The position numbers and the translations under genes are program-made. Below are positions 1 to 7,362 of a stretch of 21,138 nucleotides of DNA, in pieces (positions within the stretch are counted from its first letter, which is position 1; each line of letters opens with the position of its first letter). Source of the stretch: Pseudoflavonifractor sp964504285 (GTDB lineage Bacteria; Bacillota; Clostridia; Oscillospirales; Oscillospiraceae); the NCBI GenBank assembly GCA_964504285.1, contig CAZDDZ010000040.1, positions 1 through 21,138 on the forward strand, given 5' to 3'. The notes under the pieces were generated by a model. That model saw nothing but the letters and a program-made list of their open reading frames with translations, did not search any database and was not told the origin of the DNA.

Positions 1-33
1 AGCGTATCCCCCATATCTGAAAAATAGAAGCCG

Positions 34-49
34 CCACTTAAACAAGTGG
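34..49. repeat. Small inverted repeat
   Basis: A 6-bp perfect inverted repeat (CCACTT / AAGTGG) with a 4-nt loop lies just before the strong terminator hairpin. Bases 1-133 hold no gene that I can support. This small hairpin could be part of the 3' end of a transcript entering from the left edge. Confidence 0.4.
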
Positions 50-53
50 GCAG

Positions 54-105
54 CCACATAAAAAAGCTGGTAGACACGAAAGTGTCTACCAGCTTTTTTA
101 TGTGG
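54..105. terminator. Bidirectional hairpin terminator downstream of trpB2
   Basis: The arms 54-77 and 82-105 are a perfect 24-bp inverted repeat around a GAAA loop. The outer part of each arm carries a run of A or T, so read on either strand the GC-containing inner stem (AAGCTGGTAGACAC) is followed by a T-run. This is the pattern of a bidirectional intrinsic terminator. It would end the minus-strand trpB2 transcript, whose stop codon is 29 bp away, and any plus-strand transcript entering from the left. Confidence 0.85.
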
Positions 106-133
106 GATTTAGTAGGATTTAATAAGAGGTTCC

Positions 134-1516
134 TTAAATCCCCTTGTTCTGGGGGATATCGGGCAGGGAGGCGAAGCCCTTCTGCAAGTCCTCCTCCGTG
201 GGGATGTAGTCGCCCATGGAGCCGTCCAGATAGGCGTCATAGGCCTTCATGTCAAAGTAGCCGGTACCGGTGAGACCAAAGAGAATGGTTTTAGCCTCGC
301 CGGTTTCCTTGCATTTAAGAGCCTCGTCAATGGCGCCCTTGATGGCGTGGGCGGACTCGGGGGCGGGGAGGATCGTCTCACGTCTTGCAAAGAGGAGGGC
401 GGCCTCAAATACCTCGGTCTGCTTGTAGCTGACGGCTTCCATGTAGCCGTCATGGTAGAGCTTGGAGAGGACGGGGCTCATGCCGTGATAGCGCAGGCCG
501 CCGGCGTGGCTGGCAGAGGGGATAAAGCCGCTGCCCAGGGTGTACATGCGGGCCAGGGGTGTGACCTTGCCCGTGTCGCAGAAGTCGTAGGCGTACTTGC
601 CACGGGTCAGGGAGGGGCAGGAGGCGGGCTCTACCGCCACAATGCGGGGGTTCTTTTTGCCCAGCAGCTTATCCTGCATAAAGGGAGAAATCAGGCCGCC
701 CAGATTGGAGCCGCCGCCGGCGCAGCCCACCACCACGTCGGGGTATTCGCCCAGCTGCTCTAAGGCAATTTTGCTCTCCAGACCGATAATGGACTGGTGA
801 AGGAGCACCTGGTTAAGGACGCTGCCCAGCACATAGCGGGCGTTGTCACCCTTGACGGCGGCCTCCACTGCCTCGGAAATAGCGCAGCCAAGGCTGCCAG
901 TGGTGCCGGGATTCTCCGCGAGAATCTTGCGTCCCACCTCGGTATTCATGGAGGGGGAGGGGGTCACATTGCCGCCAAAGACGTTCATCACGGCACGGCG
1001 GAAGGGCTTCTGCTCATAGGAGCACTTAACCATAAATACATCCAGGTCAATGCCGAAGTAACCGCAGGCAACCGAAAGAGCAGTGCCCCACTGGCCTGCG
1101 CCCGTCTCGGTGGTCAGGCGTTTCACGCCCTGCTCCTTGGCGTAGTAGGCCTGTGCCACGGCGGAGTTTAGCTTGTGGCTGCCGGAGGTATTGTTGCCCT
1201 CATACTTGTAGTAGATTTTAGCGGGAGTACCCAGGGTCTTTTCCAGGTCATAGGCCCGGATGATGGGGGCGGGACGGTACATTTTGTAGATTTCCAGCAC
1301 TTCCTCGGGAATGTCGATGTAGCGGGTGGAGCCGTCCAGCTCCTGGTGTGCCAGCTCCTTGCAGAAGATGGGGTAAAGCTCCTCCTCTGTGGCGGGCTGG
1401 AGGGTGCCGGGATTTAAGAGGGGATCGGGCTGCTCCTTCATGTCGGCGCGAAGGTTATACCATGCCTTGGGCATCTGGTCTTCGGTGAGATAGAGTTTGT
1501 GAGGAATTTTATTCAT
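134..1516 (-). CDS. trpB: TrpB2-type tryptophan synthase beta chain
   Basis: PLP-dependent tryptophan synthase beta subunit of the long TrpB2 class, which joins indole and L-serine to make tryptophan in the cytoplasm. The 460-residue length fits TrpB2 (about 420-460) rather than classical TrpB1 (about 400). Visible motifs are the PLP-lysine segment GSHKLN with K115, the ETGAGQWG loop with catalytic-type E137, and the glycine-rich PLP-phosphate loop CAGGGSN at about 265-271. The ATG has a good ribosome binding site (AAAGGGAG, 8 nt upstream). No trpA or other trp gene is nearby, so the likely role is making tryptophan from free indole (inference). Expression is controlled by the tryptophan T-box directly upstream. 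Family assignment is secure; whether the enzyme works alone or with a distant TrpA cannot be seen. Confidence 0.93.
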   Translation of the reverse strand: MNKIPHKLYLTEDQMPKAWYNLRADMKEQPDPLLNPGTLQPATEEELYPIFCKELAHQELDGSTRYIDIPEEVLEIYKMYRPAPIIRAYDLEKTLGTPAKIYYKYEGNNTSGSHKLNSAVAQAYYAKEQGVKRLTTETGAGQWGTALSVACGYFGIDLDVFMVKCSYEQKPFRRAVMNVFGGNVTPSPSMNTEVGRKILAENPGTTGSLGCAISEAVEAAVKGDNARYVLGSVLNQVLLHQSIIGLESKIALEQLGEYPDVVVGCAGGGSNLGGLISPFMQDKLLGKKNPRIVAVEPASCPSLTRGKYAYDFCDTGKVTPLARMYTLGSGFIPSASHAGGLRYHGMSPVLSKLYHDGYMEAVSYKQTEVFEAALLFARRETILPAPESAHAIKGAIDEALKCKETGEAKTILFGLTGTGYFDMKAYDAYLDGSMGDYIPTEEDLQKGFASLPDIPQNKGI

Positions 1517-1548
1517 GGTGTATGCTCCCTTTCGCGGGGAAAAGGGTA

Positions 1549-1598
1549 TAAAAAAACGCCCTTCGTCCCCAAAAATTTCTTTTCTGGGACAAAGGACA
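1549..1598 (-). terminator. T-box terminator hairpin
   Basis: On the minus strand GTCCTTTGTCCC pairs imperfectly with GGGGACGAAGGGC across an A/T-rich loop, followed by seven T. It lies directly 3' of the conserved T-box sequence and before the trpB2 ribosome binding site. This is where a premature terminator competing with the antiterminator is expected in a T-box leader. Confidence 0.85.
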
Positions 1599-1844
1599 AC
1601 TCCTCTGCGGTACCACCCGGATTGACGTTAAAAAAACGCCCACTCAATTTCCCGCGTCTTGCAACGCGCGCTCCCCTGGTAACGGGTGGAGTCCCCGTCT
1701 GGCTACTAAGCCGCAAGGCCGTTCGCATCGCCCTCAGAAGTCCATTCGCCCAGTCGCTGCCTGCCGTGATTTCACCATCCACAGCTCTCTTTGAAGCGTC
1801 GTCACCGGGGTACTCATCTTCGTCATCGGTTTCTGTTTTAACTT
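1549..1844 (-). promoter_or_regulatory. Tryptophan T-box riboswitch
   Basis: Complete T-box leader for trpB2. Read on the minus strand it shows, in order, the AGTA motif of stem I, AGAGAG, GGTGAAA, the specifier segment GAA-TGG-A (TGG complements 1742-1744), CTTCTGAG, then the hallmark GGGTGGTACCGC (complement of 1607-1618) and the terminator. TGG is the tryptophan codon, so uncharged tRNA-Trp should stabilise the antiterminator and switch on trpB2. The element also supports the tryptophan assignment of the gene independently of its protein sequence. Confidence 0.95.
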
Positions 1845-1850
1845 ATCCAC

Positions 1851-1880
1851 AGTATATGCAGGAAGGTGGGCATTTGTCAA
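1851..1880 (-). promoter_or_regulatory. Promoter of the T-box/trpB2 transcript
   Basis: Minus-strand TTGACA (complement of 1875-1880) and TATACT (complement of 1851-1856) are separated by 18 bp. The predicted start is about 1844, just before the first T-box stem. The promoter begins only 10 bp after the stop codon of the upstream XRE gene, so trpB2 has its own promoter. Confidence 0.85.
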
Positions 1881-1890
1881 GAGAAATTTT

Positions 1891-2214
1891 TTAACTCTGC
1901 CTGATCAGGGTGCGCAAGGTCTGGTGAACCAGCTCTCGGCCGGGCACGGAAAGGGAGCGGTAGGCGGCAACCACCCGGCATTCGTCCTCGGTAATTTCCA
2001 AAGGAGTAATTGCCAGAGGTTCGCCGTTTATAATTGTCCAAACAGACACATCCAACGCAGCTGCAAGCTTTCTTAAAGCCTCCAGCGAGGGTTCCCGGGT
2101 GTCACGGGTATACTCGCTGATAGTGCTTTGCGATATGCCGGTTACTTGGGCCAATTTTGTTTGGCTGGTGCTGTTCCAATCAATCAGTTCTTGTAGCTTT
2201 TCCCCTACGGTCAC
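1891..2214 (-). CDS. XRE-family helix-turn-helix regulator
   Basis: Small DNA-binding regulator of about 107 residues. The N-terminal ~60 residues are a Cro/C1-type HTH (segments QTKLAQVTGISQSTISEY and LEALRKLAAALDV), followed by a short C-terminal helical region without a known ligand domain. I start it at the GTG at 2214 because GAGGTG lies at ideal distance upstream; a GTG three codons earlier (2223) also stays open but has a poor binding site. It is divergent from the AbrB-type gene, and two palindromes sit between them. The neighbour downstream, trpB2, has its own promoter and T-box, so a link to tryptophan is not implied. The target is unknown; autoregulation through the intergenic palindromes is inference. 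Confidence 0.8.
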   Translation of the reverse strand: MTVGEKLQELIDWNSTSQTKLAQVTGISQSTISEYTRDTREPSLEALRKLAAALDVSVWTIINGEPLAITPLEITEDECRVVAAYRSLSVPGRELVHQTLRTLIRQS

Positions 2215-2274
2215 CGGCGTCACCTCATTTTTTCTTAGATATTATTATACCCTCAAGCAAATATGAAAAAATCA

Positions 2275-2286
2275 ATTATCGATAAT
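2275..2286. promoter_or_regulatory. Perfect 12-bp palindrome, candidate operator
   Basis: ATTATCGATAAT is a perfect palindrome between the divergent XRE and AbrB-type genes. XRE repressors bind such short dyads. It sits upstream of the minus-strand -10-like TATAAT before the XRE gene. Candidate site for autoregulation only; no binding evidence. Confidence 0.4.
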
Positions 2287-2304
2287 ATAAATAATGTTAT
2301 ATTA
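2283..2304. promoter_or_regulatory. Inverted repeat upstream of the AbrB-type promoter
   Basis: TAATATAA (2283-2290) and TTATATTA (2297-2304) form a perfect 8-bp inverted repeat with a 6-nt spacer. It ends 8 bp before the -35 box of the plus-strand AbrB-type gene and overlaps the neighbouring palindrome by four bases. AT-rich dyads are typical for AbrB-like and XRE proteins, but random AT-rich symmetry cannot be excluded. Confidence 0.4.
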
Positions 2305-2312
2305 GAAACAAA

Positions 2313-2341
2313 TTGACAAAAAATAAAAAATGCCGTAAAAT
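2313..2341 (+). promoter_or_regulatory. Promoter of the AbrB-type gene
   Basis: TTGACA at 2313-2318 and TAAAAT at 2336-2341 with a 17-bp spacer: near-consensus vegetative promoter 25 bp before the start codon. Confidence 0.8.
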
Positions 2342-2366
2342 GGAAAAAACGGAAGGGGAATAAAGC

Positions 2367-2612
2367 ATGAAATCAATCGGCATGGTTCGAAAAATAGACG
2401 AATTGGGGCGGATTGTTTTACCCATTGAGCTAAGACGTACACTGGATATCGAGGAAAAGGACAGTCTGGAAATTTGTGTAGACGGCTCTACCATTTTGCT
2501 GAAAAAGCACCACCCCGCCTGTATTTTTTGCAACAGCACCACTGACATTATAACCTTTAAAGATAAATCCATCTGTCGCAACTGCATAAACCAGCTTCAC
2601 GCCACTCCGTAG
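2367..2612 (+). CDS. AbrB/SpoVT-type regulator with C-terminal zinc ribbon
   Basis: An 81-residue transition-state-type regulator. Residues ~1-49 match the swapped-hairpin AbrB fold (SIGMVRKIDELGRIVLP, the hallmark of AbrB, Abh and SpoVT). The C-terminal part has two CxxC pairs (C52/C55 and C70/C73), which look like a small zinc ribbon probably used for oligomerisation or partner binding. AGGGG lies upstream of the ATG. It has its own strong promoter and is divergent from the XRE gene. The last codons and the TAG stop (2610-2612) lie at or inside the start of the large palindrome that follows, so the original C-terminus may have been slightly altered by that element (inference). Targets are unknown. 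Confidence 0.88.
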   Translation: MKSIGMVRKIDELGRIVLPIELRRTLDIEEKDSLEICVDGSTILLKKHHPACIFCNSTTDIITFKDKSICRNCINQLHATP

Positions 2613-2838
2613 GGTGACAAGGTAGCAGTAAGAGAGAGACAATCGTAGAAAGACCGGAAATACGGATTGCCACGTCGCTCCGCTCCTCGCAATGACGGGG
2701 GACGGGGGACGAAAATCCGGGTCGTCGTTTCCCTGCCCCCGTCATTGCGAACCAGTGCGCACACTGAGGTGGCAATCCGCATCCCCGGTCCTCCCACGTT
2801 CGTCTCTATCTCATTGTCATCTTGTCACCCTCCGGGGG
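2604..2838. repeat. Large imperfect palindrome (REP/MITE-like element)
   Basis: The stretch folds back on itself over about 235 bp. The inner arms 2663-2700 and 2736-2779 carry the complementary pieces CGGATTGCCAC / GTGGCAATCCG-type and CTCGCAATGACGGGGG / CCCCCGTCATTGCGA-type. The outer arms also match: AGGGTGACAAG at 2611-2621 against CTTGTCACCCT at 2821-2831, with roughly three quarters identity between. GGATTGCCAC...GCAATGAC palindromes of this kind are widespread dispersed repeats in many bacterial genomes. No transposase is encoded, so it is best read as a non-autonomous or RNA-hairpin repeat. It covers the stop codon of the AbrB-type gene. Confidence 0.75.
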
Positions 2839-3068
2839 CCTACTTTCCATTCGTTACTTGCTCGGCATAGTCTGCGCCCGGTAGGACTTTGGCTACCGCC
2901 CGTCGGCAAGGGTAGCACCCATACCCGCGGTAGTTGCGTTTTCCTTGGTGCAGACAATGCCGCCGTCGGTGCTTCTCCATTGCTATACCTTAGTGGCTGT
3001 TGCCGCACTATGATGGGCACAGTGGCGTTTCTTGCACGAGTTAAACAAAAAAATTTTTTGACAAGCTG
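2839..3068. other. Unassigned GC-rich stretch with small hairpins
   Basis: About 230 bp between the palindrome and the clpB terminator. A plus-strand frame is open from inside the palindrome to 3069, but it has no credible ribosome binding site and reads through repeat DNA, so I do not call a gene. The DNA contains several short dyads, for example GGTAG...CTACC around 2880-2898 and GGGTA...TACCC around 2911-2927. The block could be a further part of the dispersed repeat or a degraded gene. I recognise nothing specific. Confidence 0.35.
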
Positions 3069-3108
3069 AAAGGGCTTTGGTATGGTTTACACCATACCAA
3101 AGCCCTTT
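3069..3108. terminator. clpB terminator hairpin
   Basis: Perfect 18-bp inverted repeat, 3069-3086 with 3091-3108, around a 4-nt loop, 8 bp beyond the clpB stop codon. The outer AAA/TTT ends give a short T-run on either strand, so it may work in both directions, though the T-runs are weak. Confidence 0.75.
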
Positions 3109-3116
3109 TAAAATGC

Positions 3117-5711
3117 TTACTCCACAATCAATTCTCCGTCTTTCACATTTACCGTGAGCTGATCCCCCTCGGAGACATCACCTGCGATAATCCTGCGTCC
3201 AATCAAGGTTTCCACGCTGTGCTGGACGTAGCGGCGGAGTGGGCGCGCGCCGTAGAGAGGGTCGTAGGCGGCGTCCACAATAAAGTCCTTGGCGGCGGGG
3301 GAGAGAGTCACCGCAATCTGCTTACCTGCCAGACGCCGGTTGAGGTCGGTCACCAGCAGGTCGATGATGTGGGTAATGTTCCCCTTGGTCAGCGGCTTGT
3401 AGAACACAATTTCGTCCAGCCGATTCAGAAACTCCGGACGGAAGGAGTGCTTTAAAAGGGTCTCAACCTGCGCCTTGGCATCCTCGGTAATTTCGCCGTC
3501 AGCGTCAATACCGTCCAGCAAATACTGACTGCCCAGGTTGGACGTGAGAATAATGACGGTGTTCTTAAAATCCACTGTTCGGCCTTGACTATCTGTAATA
3601 CGGCCATCATCCAATACTTGGAGTAATACGTTAAACACGTCGGGGTGAGCCTTCTCCACCTCATCAAAAAGGATGACGCTGTAAGGCTTGCGCCGTACGG
3701 ACTCGGTGAGCTGGCCGCCCTCTTCGTACCCTACATAGCCGGGAGGGGCTCCAATCAGGCGGGAGACAGAAAACTTCTCCATATACTCCGACATATCAAT
3801 GCGTACCAGGTTGCGTTCGCTGTCAAAAAGAGCCTCGGCCAGGGTTTTGGCAAGCTCGGTTTTACCCACACCGGTGGGGCCCAGGAACAGGAAGGAACCG
3901 ATGGGCTTATCCGGGTCGGCGATGCCCGCGCGGGAGCGGAGGATGGCCTCGCTGACCAGACGCACCGCCTCGTCCTGACCCACTACCCGCTTGTGAAGGA
4001 TGTCCTCCAAATGCAGGAGCTTTTCCCGCTCGCCCTCCACCAGCCTTGCCACGGGAATACCCGTCCACCGCTCGATGATGCGGGCAATTTCCTCGTCGGT
4101 CACCTTGTCACGAAGCAGGGTGTTTTCATGGCTCTCATGGGGTTTGCCCTCCTCAGCGTCCAGTGCCTTCTGAAGCTCTGGAATCCTGCCGTACTGGAGC
4201 TGTGCGGCCTTTTCCAAATCATAGGCGCGCTGAGCCTTTTCCAGCTCGGCGTTGGCGCTTTCCAGCTCCTCACGAAGCTTTTGCACCTTACCGATGGCGT
4301 TCTTCTCGTTCTCCCACTGGGCTTTTTTGGCCTTGAATTCCTCCCGCATGTCGGAGAGCTCCTTTTGGATGTCCGCCAAATGCTCCTTGGAGAGTTTGTC
4401 GGTTTCCTTCTTGAGTGCGGCCTCCTCAATCTCGTGCTGAATAATTTTACGGGAAATAACGTCCAGCTCGGTGGGCATACTGTCGATTTCGGTGCGAATC
4501 ATGGCACAGGCCTCGTCAATGAGGTCAATGGCCTTGTCGGGGAGAAAGCGGTCGGTGATATAGCGGTTAGACAGGGTGGCGGCGGCGATAATGGCGCCGT
4601 CGGTAATTTTGACCCCGTGATAGATTTCGTACCGCTCTTTCAGGCCGCGGAGGATAGCGATAGTGTCCTCCACGGAGGGCTCGTTTACCTGAACGGGCTG
4701 GAAGCGGCGCTCCAAGGCTGCGTCCTTTTCAACATACTGGCGGTATTCGTTCAGGGTGGTGGCGCCGATACAGTGAAGCTCACCCCGGGCCAGCAGGGGC
4801 TTTAACAGGTTGCCTGCGTCCATGGCGCCCTCGGTTTTGCCCGCGCCCACGATGGTGTGCAGTTCGTCAATGAACAGGAGAATGCGCCCTTCGGACTTCT
4901 TGACCTCGCCCAGAACGGCCTTTAAACGCTCCTCAAACTCGCCGCGGTACTTGGCGCCTGCAATCAGCGCCCCCATGTCCAGAGAAAAGACGGTCTTGTC
5001 CTGAAGGCTCACCGGCACGTCGCCCTTGACAATGCGCTGTGCCAGCCCCTCGGCAATGGCGGTTTTGCCCACGCCGGGCTCGCCGATCAGGACGGGGTTA
5101 TTTTTGGTCTTGCGGGAGAGAATGCGAATGACGTTGCGGATTTCATCGTCCCGGCCGATGACCGGGTCGAGCTTGTTCTGCCGCGCCCGCTCCACCAGGT
5201 CGGTGCCGTACTTTTTCAGCGCGTCGTAGGTCTCCTCTGGATTGTCTGAGGTTACCCGCTGGCTGCCACGCACCGTGGAGAGTGCCTTTAAAATACCCTC
5301 CTTGGTGACGTTGTAGGTCTGGAACAGGGCTTTCAGGGCGGAGTTTGCCGTCTCGGTCAGTGCCAGAAGAAGGTGCTCCACCGAGACGTACTCGTCCTTC
5401 ATGCTCTCGGCGGTTTTCTCGGCTTGGTTAAGGGTTTTGTCCACGTCGGCGGCGATGTAGACCTTGCCCTGCTCCCGCCCCGAGCCGGAGACGCGGGGGA
5501 GCTTTTCTGCCTCGCGCTTCACAGCGGCGGCAAAGGAGGGAAGGGTCAGGCCCATTTTGGTCAGAAGCTGTGGCACAAGGCCGTTTTCAGCGGAGACCAG
5601 AGCGTAGAGCAAATGGGGCTGCTCAATCTGCTGATTGCCGTACTCCTGAGCAATGGTCTGGGCGCTCTGCACCGCCTCCAGGGATTTCTGGGTAAATTTC
5701 TGCATGTTCAT
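3117..5711 (-). CDS. clpB: ClpB-type AAA+ disaggregase
   Basis: ATP-driven protein disaggregase that works with the DnaK system to rescue heat-aggregated proteins. The 864 residues have the full ClpB order: Clp N-domain repeats (1-145), first AAA+ module with Walker A GEPGVGKT (210-217) and Walker B-type LLFIDELH, the long middle coiled-coil that separates ClpB from ClpA/ClpC (about 400-520), and the second AAA+ module with GPTGVGKT, ILFDEVEKAH and RPEFLNRLDE, then the C-terminal GARPLRR segment. I start at ATG 5711 (AAAGGATG binding site upstream); the reading frame is open 18 codons further up, but that extension has no binding site and runs into the promoter zone. A CIRCE operator upstream points to HrcA heat-shock control. 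Length is normal and no key motif is missing. Confidence 0.96.
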   Translation of the reverse strand: MNMQKFTQKSLEAVQSAQTIAQEYGNQQIEQPHLLYALVSAENGLVPQLLTKMGLTLPSFAAAVKREAEKLPRVSGSGREQGKVYIAADVDKTLNQAEKTAESMKDEYVSVEHLLLALTETANSALKALFQTYNVTKEGILKALSTVRGSQRVTSDNPEETYDALKKYGTDLVERARQNKLDPVIGRDDEIRNVIRILSRKTKNNPVLIGEPGVGKTAIAEGLAQRIVKGDVPVSLQDKTVFSLDMGALIAGAKYRGEFEERLKAVLGEVKKSEGRILLFIDELHTIVGAGKTEGAMDAGNLLKPLLARGELHCIGATTLNEYRQYVEKDAALERRFQPVQVNEPSVEDTIAILRGLKERYEIYHGVKITDGAIIAAATLSNRYITDRFLPDKAIDLIDEACAMIRTEIDSMPTELDVISRKIIQHEIEEAALKKETDKLSKEHLADIQKELSDMREEFKAKKAQWENEKNAIGKVQKLREELESANAELEKAQRAYDLEKAAQLQYGRIPELQKALDAEEGKPHESHENTLLRDKVTDEEIARIIERWTGIPVARLVEGEREKLLHLEDILHKRVVGQDEAVRLVSEAILRSRAGIADPDKPIGSFLFLGPTGVGKTELAKTLAEALFDSERNLVRIDMSEYMEKFSVSRLIGAPPGYVGYEEGGQLTESVRRKPYSVILFDEVEKAHPDVFNVLLQVLDDGRITDSQGRTVDFKNTVIILTSNLGSQYLLDGIDADGEITEDAKAQVETLLKHSFRPEFLNRLDEIVFYKPLTKGNITHIIDLLVTDLNRRLAGKQIAVTLSPAAKDFIVDAAYDPLYGARPLRRYVQHSVETLIGRRIIAGDVSEGDQLTVNVKDGELIVE

Positions 5712-5750
5712 AGAAACACATCCTTTCAAAGGGCTATCATATTTGTCCTT

Positions 5751-5779
5751 AGTATAATGCGCCACGCATTGAAAATCAT
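5751..5779 (-). promoter_or_regulatory. Possible clpB promoter
   Basis: Minus-strand TATACT (complement of 5751-5756) is a good -10 box. A hexamer 17 bp upstream (ATGATT, complement of 5774-5779) is a poor -35 match. The box lies between CIRCE and the chosen clpB start. The exact promoter is uncertain. Confidence 0.4.
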
Positions 5780-5795
5780 GAACGGAATGTGAATT

Positions 5796-5822
5796 TTAGC
5801 ACTCTCTGCAATAGAGTGCTAA
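5796..5822. promoter_or_regulatory. CIRCE operator (HrcA site)
   Basis: TTAGCACTC (5796-5804), nine bases, then GAGTGCTAA (5814-5822): an exact match to the CIRCE consensus bound by the heat-shock repressor HrcA. It lies 84 bp upstream of the clpB start and 14 bp upstream of the -35 box of the divergent MATE gene. HrcA itself is not in the window. Confidence 0.97.
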
Positions 5823-5835
5823 TAAAAAATGACCC

Positions 5836-5864
5836 TTTACGAAATACCTCGCCGGGCTTATAAT
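5836..5864 (+). promoter_or_regulatory. Promoter of the MATE gene
   Basis: TTTACG (5836-5841), 17-bp spacer, perfect TATAAT (5859-5864). The start codon follows 37 bp later with AAAAGGAG between. Confidence 0.75.
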
Positions 5865-5901
5865 ATCTCGGTGTGTCGTTTTGAAAAGGAGCTTATAAAA
5901 C

Positions 5902-7287
5902 TTGAAACGGAAAAATAACCTGGGGGAGGACCCCGTTCTGCCGCTGGTGCTGCGCCTTGCCATCCCCACCATGCTGGCCCAGCTGGTTAATGTGCTGTAC
6001 AGCATTGTCGACCGCATGTACATCGGCAATATTCCGGACATTGGCACCATTGCCTTGGCGGGGGTTGGGGTCTGCGGACCCATTGTAACCCTTCTGTCCT
6101 CCTTTGCGTGCCTGGTGGGTTTGGGCGGCTCGCCCATTATGGCCATGCGCATGGGGGAGGGGGACCACAAAGCGGCGCAGCGGGTGCTTAGCAACAGCTT
6201 TTTGCTTTTGCTGGTGCTCTCCGGTGTGCTCACGGCGGCGTTTTTGCTGGGGCGGGAGCCGCTGCTCATGTGGTTTGGCGCAAGCGCGGACACCTTCCCC
6301 TATGCCAACACCTACCTGACCATTTATACTGCCGGTACCTTTTTCGCCCTACTGGCCACCGGTATGAACAGCTTTCTCATCTGCCAAGGCTATCCCGGAC
6401 TGGGCATGGCTACCGTGCTGGTGGGGGCGGTGCTGAATATTATCCTGGACCCCATCTTCATCTATGTCTTTCACATGGATGTGGCGGGCGCCGCCATTGC
6501 CACCGTAATTGCCCAAATGGCCTCCTGTCTGTTTGTGCTGTTGTCCCTTTTGCGCAGGAGTATGCCCGTGCGCCTGAGGTGGGGCGGATTTCAGTGGGCG
6601 GTGATGAGGCGGATTATGACCTTCGGCCTGTCGCCCTTTCTCATTATTGCCAGCGACAGCGTGCTCTTAATCGTCCTCAACGCCATGCTGCAAAAATACG
6701 GCGGCCCGGGTGAGGGGGATATTCTGGTCACCTGCGGTACCATCGTCCAGAGCTATATGTGCATCATCACTATGCCCCTGGGCGGTATTACGGCGGGCAC
6801 CCAGCCCATCGTCAGCTTTAATTACGGCGCGGGCAAGACCGAGCGGATAAAAAAGGCAATGAAATGCATTGTCGGTATCTGCCTTGTCTTTACCGCCCTC
6901 ATGACAGTATTTACCTATACTCTGTCCCCGCTTTTTGTCCGGCTCTTTACCGCCGACGCTATGCTGGCAGGCCGGTCGGTGCGGTATATTAAAATTTTCA
7001 CCCTGGCGATTATTCCCCTGGCGGTGCAGTACACCCTGGTGGATCAAACCACGGCTATGGGCCACCTGCGTCTGGCGCTTTTTTGTTCCATGTTCCGCAA
7101 GAGCACTTTTCTGGTCTGCACTGTGGCGCTGCCCATGCTAATTGCGGCCGAGGCCGCATTCTTTGCCGAGCCTGTCTGTGACCTGCTGTGCAGCACGGTG
7201 ACCACGCTGCTGTTTTTATATTTTTTCCCCAGGATTCTTCGGGAGCGTACCATCGAATTAGAGCAGCAGCGATTACCGCAAACATAA
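5902..7287 (+). CDS. MATE-family efflux transporter
   Basis: Multidrug and toxic compound extrusion-type cation antiporter in the cytoplasmic membrane, 461 residues, about the usual MATE length and with the expected twelve hydrophobic segments in two similar halves. The N-terminus (PVLPLVLRLAIPTMLAQLVN followed by YSIVDRMYIG) and the second-half segment PLGGITAGTQPIVSFNYGA are characteristic of the DinF/NorM-like bacterial branch. Translation starts at TTG 5902, with AAAAGGAG 9 nt upstream. It diverges from clpB, and the CIRCE element lies just upstream of its promoter, so heat-shock co-control is possible but unproven. The substrate cannot be predicted from sequence. Confidence 0.93.
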   Translation: MKRKNNLGEDPVLPLVLRLAIPTMLAQLVNVLYSIVDRMYIGNIPDIGTIALAGVGVCGPIVTLLSSFACLVGLGGSPIMAMRMGEGDHKAAQRVLSNSFLLLLVLSGVLTAAFLLGREPLLMWFGASADTFPYANTYLTIYTAGTFFALLATGMNSFLICQGYPGLGMATVLVGAVLNIILDPIFIYVFHMDVAGAAIATVIAQMASCLFVLLSLLRRSMPVRLRWGGFQWAVMRRIMTFGLSPFLIIASDSVLLIVLNAMLQKYGGPGEGDILVTCGTIVQSYMCIITMPLGGITAGTQPIVSFNYGAGKTERIKKAMKCIVGICLVFTALMTVFTYTLSPLFVRLFTADAMLAGRSVRYIKIFTLAIIPLAVQYTLVDQTTAMGHLRLALFCSMFRKSTFLVCTVALPMLIAAEAAFFAEPVCDLLCSTVTTLLFLYFFPRILRERTIELEQQRLPQT

Positions 7288-7316
7288 AAAACGAGCGCCC
7301 CGGCATGGGGCGCTCG
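7284..7316 (-). terminator. Terminator of the small minus-strand gene
   Basis: Ten-bp perfect GC-rich stem (7292-7301 with 7307-7316) and a 5-nt loop, followed on the minus strand by six T. It overlaps the stop codon of the convergent MATE gene. On the plus strand no T-run follows, so it primarily serves the minus-strand gene. Confidence 0.85.
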
Positions 7317-7362
7317 CTGTGTGTCAAAAAAAGTCCTTCGAATGTGTTTGGGTACAGTATTT

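Noticed and set aside
2692..3069. A 125-codon plus-strand open frame through the palindrome and the adjacent block
   Set aside because: It starts inside repeat DNA, has no good ribosome binding site, and its product shows no domain. It is better explained as chance opening of GC-rich repeat sequence.
3645..4805. A 386-codon open frame antisense to clpB
   Set aside because: It lies wholly opposite conserved ClpB coding sequence and its translation has no family features. GC-rich codons commonly leave the opposite strand open.
5711..5765. An 18-codon N-terminal extension of ClpB
   Set aside because: No ribosome binding site in front of it, it overlaps the -10-like box, and family members begin near the MNMQKFTQKS segment.
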